From Ettlia oleoabundans (taxonomy: Eukaryota; Chlorophyta; Chlorophyceae; Chlamydomonadales): a stretch of 31,129 bases of DNA. Within the stretch, counting starts at the first letter, position 1. Each line of letters begins with the position of its first letter. A program made the translations under genes and the position numbers. The notes beneath the pieces were generated by a model, which was not told the origin of the DNA, made no database searches, and saw only the letters and a program-made list of their open reading frames with translations. Where the stretch lies: positions 1 through 31,129 of the forward strand of contig JAAMXP010000850.1 of the NCBI GenBank assembly GCA_019693395.1. Direction: 5' to 3'. Below are positions 10,492-24,062 of the stretch, one piece after another.

Positions 10492-10672
10492 GGCCCTAGG
10501 GAGAGCCTTCAGTCAAATCCTTGGGTTCTGCAGGCAGAAATGCGGCATGTCTCGCGTGCTGCGTGGCTTGCATGCTGAGCGTGCATCTTGCACTGTCACT
10601 CTCAGGGGCGCCAAAGTTTGCTTGATTGCTGGGCGCAGTTGTGCTAAGAGAAGCTGCATCATCGGTTCCGTG
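10492..10672. promoter_or_regulatory. Divergent promoter between the COA3-like and reductase-like genes
   Basis: About 180 bases separate the two chosen starts. In-frame ATGs for the plus gene also occur at 10490 and 10547; the 10490 ATG overlaps the COA3-like ATG on the opposite strand through a shared CATG. A start at 10673 leaves room for a promoter. Confidence 0.45.
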
Positions 10673-12757
10673 ATGCGCATCATGCCCGTTGCCGCAGTCG
10701 CTCGCACCGCCTGCTCCCCCGCCTCCTGCAGCAGCTCTGCATTTACATTGCGGTCCGCTAGGCTTCTGGTTCGAGGTTTTCAGTCAACAAAGCCCAAGCA
10801 CGCCAACAGCTGCAACCCCAGCCACCGCACGCCTGCAACTCCAGCCCACGCAGAGTCTACCTCGGCCTCCTCCGCAGCTGCACCAACAGCCACCATGCCG
10901 CAAAAGGTAACTGGCGGCGGAGCGGTGCAAAACACAGTCATACACACTGGCCATCTAAGACTAATTAAAACAGCCATCAGCCTGCCAGTTGGTTGACCGT
11001 GGACTGGCTGTGGGGTGATCACTTTGTATTGACAACCTCCCTCCCCTCCTCACCTTCCAATCTCGCACCGCTACCGCTGCCTCTGTCGCAGCCGTTCATA
11101 ATTGTGGGTGGCGGGCGCGTGGGTCAGGCGCTAGCAGACATGGGATCCGGTCAGGATGTGCTGGTGCGCCGAGGGGAGGCAGTCAATGGCCCTGCCGGCC
11201 CCATTGTGGTGTGCACCAGGAACGATGACCTCCAAGCAGTGGTGGATGCCACACCACCTGAGCGACGCAACGGTAAGCCAGCAAACACGAGGTCCTGCAC
11301 ATGAAGGGTGAATGGGCTGCCTGTAGGCTGCACAACGGTTGAGCATGGCAGCTTTAGGTATGGGTTGCAGTTTTGCAGGTTTGCTGCTTGGTAGACTGTC
11401 CTGTATCCATAAATCATCCATGGCCTCCCGTTTTCAACTGCCTCCACTATTCAAGTGCAGATCTAGTGTTTATTCAGAACGGGATGTTGCAGCCTTGGCT
11501 AGATTCACGTGGTCTAGGGGATGCCACCCAGGTGCTGGTCTACTTTGCGGTGGCAAAGAAGGGGGACCCTCCTACAGACGGCAAGACAGATGTGAACCCA
11601 GAGGGGCTCACTGCTGCATATGGCCCACATGCAGCGCCAGTGGCAGAACGGCTGCACGCTGCGGGGCTCTGCTGCAAGGTATGCGCTCATGTGTTTGCTG
11701 GGGTTGGGAGGTCTGGTGCGCATCCCGCTTTCTGGGTTGTGGTTGATGAGAGGCAGGAGGACTCAACTGATTTCCCATACCTTCATGCAGGTTGGGCAGC
11801 TGTATGCAACAGTCCACCCTCCAGCTTTCTCCCGTCCGTTTTCATGCAGCTCATGGCCTGTATTCCTTCCTTCTCCGCTGATGCAGGTGCTGGACAAGGC
11901 TAAGTTCACCAAGTCGATGCTGGAGAAGCTCATCTGGATTTGCGCCTTCATGCTGGTGGGGGCCCGTTACGGGGGCTGCACTGTGGGCGAAGTGGAGTCA
12001 AAGGTGTGGCCCCGGAAGTTGCCTGCCATGCTAGCCAGCCTTACACGTGTTGATTGCAACCCTACATTGTCGCTGTAAGCAGACATCTCTGTTCAATTGG
12101 ACGAGCAGATCTGCTCCACAGCTTCATTACCTCACACAGTTTCAAGAGAAGTGTGGGCTGCTGTAAAGTACCGGGACGCCCCGATTGCCCTTGCATCGCC
12201 ACCTGTCGTCTGCCTCGCTCGCCATGGCAGCTGCAACCTCCGTCGATAATTTGTCGCCACTTTTTCCCTATCTGCATCCAGTACACTGCCCAATCCCTCC
12301 CCAATCTGCCCCTACGGCTGCAGTACACCGATGAGGTGTCGCAACTGACTGCTGAGCTGGCAGCAGCAGGATCGGCAGCCCTGGGGGTCACCCTGGATGA
12401 CGGCGTGCGGGAGCGCCTGCTTGCCTACGCCCGCTCAGGTGAATAACTTGATGCTGTAGCCGACTCAATAGTTGTACTGATAAAGGTTCTCAGCACCATA
12501 TAGCTGATGAATCAGCCCTGACCCCCAACTGCTGACAGGAGCTAGGATTATTGTTACTGCTCGTGTTTGACCTACACAACGTATGTGGAAATGCAATTCC
12601 TGCCTGCCGCGCAGTTGCGCACTTTCCCACCGCCGTCAAGGAATTCCAGTGGCGCAACGGTTGGTTCCACGGGCTGAGCCAGGAGGCGGTGGCGGCGGGC
12701 AGGCCTGACCCTTGCCCGCTGCACACAAGCTGGCTCAAGGAGGTTGGGGCCATCTGA
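10673..12757 (+). CDS. Ketopantoate-reductase-like NAD(P)-binding protein
   Basis: Six exons: 10673-10906, 11092-11272, 11461-11678, 11887-12003, 12324-12438, 12615-12757; phases agree, giving 335 residues. Residues 1-75 resemble an organelle transit peptide (Arg/Ser/Ala-rich, few acids). FIIVGGGRVGQAL at 80-92 is a Rossmann dinucleotide-binding loop. It is followed by PIVVCTRNDDL and DLVFIQNGM, typical of the ApbA/PanE N-terminal domain. The C-terminal half is helical: KLIWICAFMLVGARYGG matches the family's K-x-W helix region, then DEVSQL, GVTLDDGV and FPTAVKEFQWRNGWF. The closest family is ketopantoate reductase (2-dehydropantoate 2-reductase). The highly conserved C-terminal tail, with its D-x-x-x-G-R-x-T-E signature, is not clearly present, so the substrate is unproven. 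The start is the least certain point; 10547 or 10490 would lengthen the leader. Confidence 0.78.
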
Positions 12758-13046
12758 GCCAGTCAGTAGTTGCAGCAATGCTGCAAGGGCCAGATATATA
12801 CAAGTACTTTGCCGCCTGGTGTGATTCAATGCTGACACCAACCAGCCTACTTGCAGAAACCACATCGTCAGCAGCAACGTTCAATTGCACATGTGGAAAT
12901 GGTGAACAAAAGGGTCGTTGCGTGGTGAGCGTGCAAGCAGCTACATAACTTGGTCAGCATGATACGCCGTCAGTCATGCAAATCAACCCAGTGGCACACA
13001 ACCAGCGGCCGTCTACAGGGCGGCCTTACTGCTCCGCCTTCTTGGC
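12758..13046. other. Convergent 3' ends, nothing recognised
   Basis: Stops of the plus-strand reductase-like gene and the minus-strand Hva1-like gene face each other. No TGTAA is visible on either strand, so the poly(A) signals are unknown or variant. Confidence 0.4.
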
Positions 13047-14167
13047 TCACCTCCCCCTGGGCTTCCCAGCAGGCGCGTTCCTCTTCTTGCCACCGCCGCC
13101 CTCAACCCTGCCACCGCCGTGCTTTTCCTCCTTCTTTTCCTCCGCAGCAGCTGCTGCCTTGCCTGCCTGCCCACCACTGGAACGCCGCTTGCCGCCACTG
13201 CGTGCGCCGGGCAACCGCTTTGGCTTGGCAGCACCCTTCCTCCCAGGCTTCTTCACTCCCTCGGGCTTTTTGCCAGCTCCCTTTGTCCCTTGCCAGCGAG
13301 CCTTACCGCCCGCTTGTTTGCCCCCCGTGGCTTTGCCTCCAGCTCTCTTGCCAGCTGCCTGTTTTCCACCCGCAGCCTTGCCGCCCGCTGGGCCGCCTTT
13401 AGAAGCGGCTGTGCTTCGGGCCCGGCTCCTGCCGCCGCGTGCCTTGGCGCTCCTGACCTTTGCTAGCTCCTCGCTTTCCTCATCGCTCATTTCCGGGGTC
13501 ACCTTCTCCAGGGTGGAGGGGTTGTGCTTCACCTGCACAAAGCAATGTGCAACCACATCGATGTGGCGTGTGGGAAACACACAGCGATCGACCACTGCTG
13601 TGGCAATTCCCAGGCGGCAGGTATGTACCAAGTCACGGTGCTGATCCATTTCCAGCACGGTTGCTAGGCTGCATAGAAACTTGTTATGCGGCAGTGTACG
13701 GGAATTTAGCAAGCTAGAAGAGCTTGGAAGGGTGAGCGAACAACATACCTCCTTTGGTGGTTGCCCCTTGCGCCTGCGGGTGAATACAACCTTGGGCTCC
13801 TCCGTTATTTCCTTCACCTCCCTGGATGCAAGCCCGGGGTGGAACAGCCAGGTGAGGAACACACCGCCAGTGAGTGTGCCTTCTGGCAGAGCAGGAAAAG
13901 ATAGCAGCACTGCCACCTTTATGTATAACTGTGTGTCCACATTATTCTTTGTTGTGAAACAACGACAACATACAAACAACTCCTGGGAAGCTGGCGTGTG
14001 GCAGTGCAGCAGGCAAGGTGGCTGCTCCCGCCACTGCGCACCATCAGGACAGCTGCCGCTCACAGCATTACGCACCCTTCCCTTACGCCCCCTCTATAGG
14101 CGGTCCTAACGGTGTCTCCCTCTTCAATTTCCTTCTCCTGCAGCGCCTTCCACTCCCTCCCCGACAT
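13047..14167 (-). CDS. Hva1/TUDOR-domain protein with histone-H1-like basic tail
   Basis: Three exons: 14167-14076, 13821-13749, 13532-13047, giving 216 residues. Spliced residues 15-66 read like the hypervirulence-associated TUDOR family (Hva1, PF11160, formerly DUF2945): EEGDTVRTAYRGGVREGEV, then EEPKVVFTRRRKGQ and VKHNPSTLEKV. Both junctions fall inside this small domain and restore the family pattern. Residues from about 77 on are a Lys/Gly/Ala/Arg-rich tail with repeated GGK and AGK units and GRK, strongly basic and like a linker-histone C-terminus. It is therefore likely a nuclear, chromatin- or RNA-associated protein. Reading straight through the intron ahead of exon three gives a longer frame, but that inserts about 50 residues that break the domain. 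Function of the family is poorly known. The tail alone could be mistaken for histone H1, but there is no globular H1 domain. Confidence 0.68.
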
Positions 14168-14849
14168 CGGAACCAGTAAGCCGTAAAACGTTGAGAAGGT
14201 GCCCTATTAATGCCAGAAAATCTGAGAAGTGGACCTTGGACAGCCCAGTAGTTGAGTTTTACAAGGGTGCTGGGCCTGCTGTACAGGTTGTCCTCACTAA
14301 TGTACAGGTGCGGCTCGGTGCATCATAGCAGCCTGCGGGGCCCAGCCCCTTGGGCTCTTACAGGCGTGCCAGCTTGCGCCTGCGCCGCCAGCGACGACGG
14401 GCGCTGCTGACCGGTACGGCAGTTAGGCTCAGCCAAAGCTCTTCAGTCTGTTACGTTAGTCTCTGTAGCGTTAACCCCGTCTGTGCCCCAAACAAGGCGT
14501 TCAAAAAGCAGCTACGCGCACGCAACCGCGATTGGTTGTGCGTCCCATGTTTGCACTTTGGCATTGGAATGCCTATGCACTGATTAGCCGCGCTCTAGAA
14601 GGGCCTCCTGGTATAACACTGTGTGGTGCACGTCCGGAATTGCCTGGTACGACAGAAATCTGACCAGGTGCGATCTCGCAGCACGGATAGAAGGCTCGGC
14701 AGGTTTGTTGTTGACATATCACGCATCGATCTGAACACCGAGCTTGTGTATTGTGAGTTGACTGCAGTGACTAGTGCAAATCAGCAGCGCAGCCCGGGGC
14801 TGCCGCTGAGCTCTACAGAGCTCTGCCGCTAGTCGCTTGGTTGCTGTTC
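14168..14849. promoter_or_regulatory. Divergent promoter region of the Hva1-like and CBM20 genes
   Basis: 682 bases between two start codons pointing away from each other. ATTGG (an inverted CCAAT) occurs near 14530. A short inverted repeat flanked by direct repeats sits at 14801-14830, just before the CBM20 ATG. No tRNA or other RNA gene is recognisable. Confidence 0.45.
14801..14830 (+). repeat. Inverted repeat flanked by direct heptamers before the CBM20 start
   Basis: GAGCTCT-AC-AGAGCTC (14808-14823) is a perfect 7-bp inverted repeat with a 2-base spacer. TGCCGCT lies directly on each side (14801-14807 and 14824-14830). It ends about 20 bases before the ATG at 14850, so it falls in the 5' UTR or core promoter. 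Confidence 0.6.
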
Positions 14850-17800
14850 ATGTCTGCCCGACCGCTTCGTTGCCATGTGTACGCAACTGAAGAGCACATC
14901 ACGAGCAGGATAACAGCTACAGGGCGACCGGGTGAGCAGCCCAGGAGGTTATAATCCGCGGCCCCCCGCCCTCTCGTGCGTCAAGCCGCAGCTCTGCCTC
15001 GCAGTCTATGTCCACTACAGCCTGTCTCCAACACAGCCAATGCCTGACGCAACGTTTTTATTGGTGTGCAGGAGCACGGAAATGCATTTCTGGGCAGCGT
15101 CATGGCATCTGTCACCCTGAACAGCCACAGAGCAAGCGTGCCTTGCAGGCCGCCGCCACCAGCAGGGACAGCACTCAGTCCCAGCAGCCCTCAGGCCTTA
15201 GCTGGCTTGTCAACCTGTTCTCTGCCCAGCAACGAGGGCATCTTCCGCCGCAGCCGGAGCATCCCGCGCTCGAACGGCAGTTGGCAGGTGAGGCGCAGGC
15301 AGCACAACCTGCCGATGTTCCGGCGGCAACCCAGCAGGCTGCATCAAGTCTACCCGAAGACCCTCAACCGCCGCAATCCCAAGAGCCTTCACCCCAACAT
15401 CAGCCGCTAGCCATGCACCAGCGCCAGCACCAGCAGCAGACTGTGGGGAATGGGAAGCCAGCATGCGACTCCTCAGGGCCACTCAGGGCGAGTGCCAGCG
15501 ATCTGCTGGCGGGCGTCCCTCTAGATCAAATGCTGCAGCGGAAACGGGCACAGCGGCAGCTGCAGCAGCAATTGGAGCAGTTCCAGGGGCAAGACAGTAG
15601 TGATGGCAGCGACAGCATCGTGGCAGACGTTGAGGCACAGCCGGTGAATTTCAGCAGCAGTGGGGATGCAGGCGCAGCAATGCCGCCCCCAGCAGCTGCC
15701 AGCAGCACTGATGCCACCATGGGCGCTACCACTAGTAACAGCGGCAGCAGCAGTAGCAGCCCAACGCATGAGTATGCGGGCAGCACCCAGGCGGGACTGT
15801 CTGCCGTCACGAGCCCCGAAGCTGCAATGGTGGGTGGCGCTGTCGTCATTGCCGTTTCTGTTGGTTTGGCTTGTGTTATTTGGTGGCAGCAGCATTGGTT
15901 TACACTTGTGCCTCAGTCGTTGTGCAGGCCTTGGCTGCGTATGAAGGCGCGATCGCGCACCGCCCAATGGTGGTTGTAGTTTTCCGCTTGGAGCACCAGG
16001 CAGAGGCAGGGCAGCGGATGAAGCTGGTGGGAGGGCACAAGAGTCTAGGTGCGGTAGGAATGCACGTTGGGAGCTGAAGCCAGGACAGGCTGAGAGCGTG
16101 ACAAACCACCTGCCTTGTGCTGCGCTTCCCTGCCTTGCCCGAGCAGCTTGCGGTTGAGCGGGCAGTACTGGCCGGTGCTGTACGAGACAGCTGCTGGGTA
16201 GCTACCAGGGAGGAGGTCCTGCTAGCTTACCTTCCGGGCAGGACTAGCAGGGTAACAGTCAGGGTAATTGGGGACCTCGATTATGTCAGATTGCAGCGCT
16301 ACGTGGGATGCGCTGTTGTGCTGCCCAGTCCTGCCCAGGTGATAGATTTGCCCAGCACAGTCATGCAGTTGCCTGTATGGGCTGCCCGTGGCCCTGCACG
16401 GCTGCTAGTGTGCAGGCAGGTGGGCGCTACATGAGGCTCCCGAGCTTCAGCGCTGCGAGGAGGCTGTGTGGCAGACAACCGTCAAGCTGCCGGCAGGTGA
16501 ATGGTCCTTTAGGGGTGCATTGGTTTATTTGGGGTGTTTGGGTGGCAACCTTGCAGATGCTAGGGGCAGACAGTGCGTTGCACCAGCAGTCAGTGGCTAT
16601 CAGCATTTCTGTGCATTGGCTTCCTGCTCAGCACGCAACACTGCTTCTCCCATTCCTGTCTGTTGCTGCGGTCTGTGCTGTTCAAGCGCTACAGGTTGTG
16701 TAAACTGTACCGCAGTGTCACAACCCCACTGTACTGGCTCTGTACCACAGGCAGCGTGACTGAGTACAAGTATGCCCTCCTGGACGCGAGTGGCAACGTG
16801 CTGGCACTGCAGCAGGGCAACAATGGGGTGCTGGCTGTGCGCATGAACGACAGGCAGTTGGAGGTGGTAGACAGCTGGTGAGTAGCAACGGCCTGAGGGT
16901 GTGAGGTGGTTGCAAATGCCTGCAGGACACCCAGTACTGGCAGCTTCTTGGAGGTGTGAGGTACTGAACGCCCGGTGCATGACCACTGCTGGTGGAGCTT
17001 AGCCGGGAGTAGTGGTGTGGCTGGCCGATGGGTGGCAGCTGATGGAGAGTATGGACTTGCAAGCGCCGGAGGCATACTTGCAGGAGGATCCAAGGCATAG
17101 GTTTATATCCTGCATTGCTCCTCGCCCCTTGGAATTGTCGTGGCTCGTCTTATGGGCGTTGTTGGTGCTTCTATGGTACTCGGCAGGGGCGGCGACACTG
17201 CCGGGGGTAGGGTTGTGGCTGATGGTGAGACTGGGCTTGTGTGGCGTGCTACCCGGGAGACCCGGTTGATGGCCTGGGCTACTGATATGTTCCAGCAGCT
17301 GGCAGCAATGCGGCAAGACCTGCGGCAGGCCCGCCTGGAGGTGGTGGGGGCACAGGAGGTGAGTCAGCCAGCTGCTGGTGCTTCATGTCCTGGCAGGCAT
17401 GTGCATGTGCGTGTTTACATCTGCCTAACCGCAACGGAACTTGCGACACAGATGGCTTGCTAGGCAGGTAGTAGACAGTTTGCAGGGTACCAGCAGTAGG
17501 CAGTGTGACGCAGATGGTTGGTGGGCCTCATGTGTGCCACGCAGGAAGCGCGAGAGGCGCGGTTGGAGACGTTGCGCTACAAGTCTGAGCTGCTGGACAA
17601 CCAGGTGGGAAAGCAGTGCATCCACTATGCTCAACCCCAGCTGCCGCGCGCCTCCTTCACTCTGCGCTGTCAAGCATCGTGCTGCCCCTGTCTTGCCCTG
17701 CTCACAGCTTTTGCAGTGCCCCGCTCATGATGTGCAGTGCCCGTGCGCCTGTTTTTGGCAGCAGTCACTCATGCCCTTATAATGCATTGCTACCTGCTGT

Positions 17801-18466
17801 TTGCACCACAGGTGTCAACCCACGTCTGTCATCGCCCTGCGACAGTATAGCCTTGTTCCTCCATTGTGCACTACCAAGCTCTCTCATCCATGACAAATCG
17901 GTGCCATGGGAGCACTGATGCAACAGCTGTCATTCCCACATCTATTGTGTGCTGCCTTGCAGATGAAGCTGGCTGAGGTGGAGACGGAGCGTGCGCTGGA
18001 CAAGGCACGACTGGTGGAGGCGGAGACTCTGAACAAGCTGCTGCAGGCACAGGTGGGGCTAAGCAGTACAGCATGATACTGCACTGGCACCGCGGCATAC
18101 CGGTGTGCTGTACACCGCGGCATACTGGCATGCCGCACCGGTGTATTGCACACTTGTTACCCCCACACACACCCCACCCCACTCCACTCCCACAACAAAA
18201 TATAGAAAACAACACAACACTGATAAACGCTAGGCAATGCTGAGCGTCTTCCTGCTATGTGTGCTTGTGCTGCCCTGCAGTTGGCAGAGACCACTGCATC
18301 GCTGAGTGAGGCGGTTAAGTTGCTGGCTGAACAGGGGGAGGAGGAGGAGGAGGAGGCGGAGGAGGAGGAAGAGGAGGCGGAGGGGGCAGCAAGCAGCTTC
18401 AGCCCCACTGCCATCGCAGCTACAGCAAGCTCCGGGCGCAATGCACCGGCTGGCAGTGCTGCGTAG
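14850..18466 (+). CDS. CBM20 starch-binding domain protein with C-terminal coiled coil
   Basis: Nine exons: 14850-14931, 15072-15829, 15928-16048, 16416-16496, 16751-16877, 17187-17358, 17545-17604, 17963-18052, 18281-18466; phases agree, giving 558 residues. Residues 1-32 look like a chloroplast transit peptide (MSARPLRCHVYA). Residues 33-280 are Gln/Ser/Pro-rich and disordered. About 293-390 is a carbohydrate-binding module 20: VVFRLEHQAEAGQR, LVGGHKSLGRW (Trp323), VWQTTVKLPAGSVTEYKY (Trp339, Lys354), GNN, and VVDSW. These match the fold and most of starch-binding site 1; the usual Trp before Q-x-G-x-N is Leu367. Residues about 405-530 are heptad-rich coiled coil ending in a Glu-rich run. 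N-terminal CBM20 plus long coiled coil is the layout of Chlamydomonas SAGA1/SAGA2, which act at the pyrenoid starch sheath; a similar role is inference. The TM-like sequence near 15830-15900 is treated as intron. Confidence 0.85.
18088..18151 (+). repeat. Imperfect tandem/inverted repeat in a CBM20-gene intron
   Basis: CACCGCGGCATAC occurs at 18088 and again at 18113, a 25-base period. It is followed by a related GCACCGGTGTATTGCAC segment that is partly inverted relative to the CGGTGTGCTGTACACC in between. It lies inside the intron 18053-18280 and is followed by an ACACAC/CCCAC tract. Confidence 0.6.
18338..18386 (+). repeat. GAG-rich run coding poly-Glu
   Basis: Repeated GAG (with GCG and GAA interruptions) coding an almost pure Glu stretch near the C-terminus of the CBM20 coiled-coil protein. 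Confidence 0.8.
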
Positions 18467-19238
18467 CTGTAGGGGGGGGTGGTTCCTCCCCTCTTGTTGA
18501 GAACAAATCAACCAATGTGGTGGCTCCTCTGCTAATGTGTGGGTGCACCACTGGCTGCAGCATATATTTGCTGGATTGAGTCCCTTGCTATCCGTTGATC
18601 AATCTGATACCTGCACTGTGCTGTATGCTTCTTTGTTTTGTTTGCCTGATGTTGATGGGCGACGAGCGATGGCGCGGCGAGCGCTGTTGTACCACTGCAT
18701 TATCTTGCATTTGTTCCGATTGTCCCTGCTAGACTACCAGCCCTCTCTGATCTGATCCTGCGAACTGGTTTTTTTAAAGCAACCTCCACCGCATTTCCCG
18801 TTTTATTCCTGGGTCAGTTTTGCCCTGGCAGGCCGCTGTGTCTGCCAGGTTGTTATTACATCTTGTATGTCGTGGTTTGAGCAGATAAGATCATGAAAAG
18901 GGTTTACTGTGAGTAAGAACGTTGAAGACAAGTAGAAGCAGCAGCATTAGCAAGAGGAAAGAGCGAAGGAAAACATGACAAGGGGGGTGGCTGGTCAGTT
19001 GGTGCGTAGACATGAGACATTGGAGATGTCGTGAGAGACGAAGTAGACATCAGAGCATCCTTTGCATGCAAAACTGGCAGCTGGGTCCTGATCAGGTGGC
19101 GTTTGCAAGGCGGCGTCCATCAGTGGATGTTGATTGGACCCGGGAGTCCCAAGCGGCTTTCACGACGCGCAGTTTGGATCAATGGTTGTCCAACAACATG
19201 CACTTCCAACATAGGGCTGCTCATATCAATTCTCAATA
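18467..19238. other. Convergent intergenic region of the CBM20 and RF1 genes
   Basis: Two 3' ends meet here. TGTAA on the minus strand (18860-18856) suits the release factor gene. No TGTAA was found on the plus strand for the CBM20 gene. No coding exon is recognised. Confidence 0.45.
18856..18860 (-). terminator. TGTAA poly(A) signal for the release factor gene
   Basis: TTACA on the plus strand, 379 bases beyond the release factor stop at 19239. Confidence 0.5.
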
Positions 19239-23077
<3,839 letters not shown>

Positions 23078-24062
23078 ATCCTGCCTTTGCTGACCGAGCT
23101 GCCTGGATTTGCTGCGGCAGAGGGCAAGGTGGACCCGAAACAATAACTACAGAGCGAACAGAGTAATAACACCACTAAATGTGTGAAGTTTGCATGCATT
23201 GCACTGCTCATCAAGATTGCCGCTGCCATGCTGGCGCCGCTGAGCCATTGCCCTGGCCTTGATGCCGCCTGTTCTGCCTGCCAACCTGGTCCTCTGCTAC
23301 GCCGCTGCATTCTCAGCTTGTCCCAATCAGTCGTACACTACATGAGTTAAAGTGCAATGTCAGATCTGCACACTGTCTTGCCTCCACTTTGACTGGCACT
23401 TAACAAGTGAACTTCTGGCACTTTGACCAGGCTTCATTACAGCTTACGATTAATGCTGCCTGTTATGCTACACCCGCAGAGATGCAATCAAACATACATG
23501 CAATTTTAACTCATTATAGCAGCACAAGGGGCTCGGTTTCATAACCAACAGACGCATTCCTACGGTTTAAGGTACACAACATGGATTTGAGCCAGCAAGG
23601 GCAAGAATGGCCAGTCAACCGTTCCAAAGCATAATGGGTTGTTTATCAATCGCCTGATATTGTAGTGTACAAGGGACGTTGTGAGCTTTGGAGGCACTTG
23701 AATGGCTGCCTGACCAACACAGCAGAATGGCAAACAGAGGGGATAAGAACAGCTGTGATGATGTGTAATGCGGTAGAGCATTAACCAGTATTCTGTTGGT
23801 TGGCAGCTTCGTCTGTGGCTAGCACCATGGTATGTGGAAATACCGCGAGGAAGGCTAGTGCCATCATGCCTTGCTGCCGCCCAGCCAGCCTGGCAGCACT
23901 GACCGTAAGGTGGCTACAAAAGGCGATTTAAACATAACCGCCTCGTAGTCGTCTGCAGGCAGCGGGCAGCCAACGGAAGCAAATGAGTAGGAAAGCAGAT
24001 ACCCGAAGACGGTGCTGCACATTCAGGCCACGTGTGCATAGACCCAGCAACATTCCACATGT
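23078..24062. other. Intergenic: RF1 upstream region and rhodanese-gene 3' flank
   Basis: Both flanking genes are on the minus strand. The frame upstream of the RF1 ATG stays open to 23143 but has no further ATG. TGTAA lies at 23441-23437 on the minus strand. No convincing coding exon is seen in the roughly 980 bases. Confidence 0.45.
23437..23441 (-). terminator. Candidate TGTAA poly(A) signal for the rhodanese gene
   Basis: TTACA on the plus strand, about 620 bases past the proposed rhodanese stop, which would mean a long 3' UTR of a kind common in green algae. Confidence 0.35.

Noticed and set aside
13533..13748. Read-through frame joining the Hva1-like exons (contains a DMDQHRD/CRLG-like stretch that resembles a BAH domain)
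   Set aside because: Splicing with good GT-AG sites removes it and restores the Hva1 pattern; the BAH resemblance was only a few residues.
14226..14330. Plus-strand stretch KWTLDSPVVEFYKG... in the divergent promoter
   Set aside because: Short, ends at a stop, has no start or splice partner, and no recognised family.
15831..15979. Transmembrane anchor in the CBM20 protein
   Set aside because: Best explained as an intron with GT-AG ends; kept only as a possible retained-intron isoform in the findings.
16117..16434. Plus-strand open frame of 105 residues inside a CBM20-gene intron
   Set aside because: Protein-like in composition, but it cannot be joined in phase without breaking the CBM20 sequence, which is continuous from SLG to RW across this intron.
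23078..23143. Longer N-terminus for RF1
   Set aside because: The frame is open but the codon at 23143 is TTG, and the first ATG is 23077, which already gives a transit peptide.
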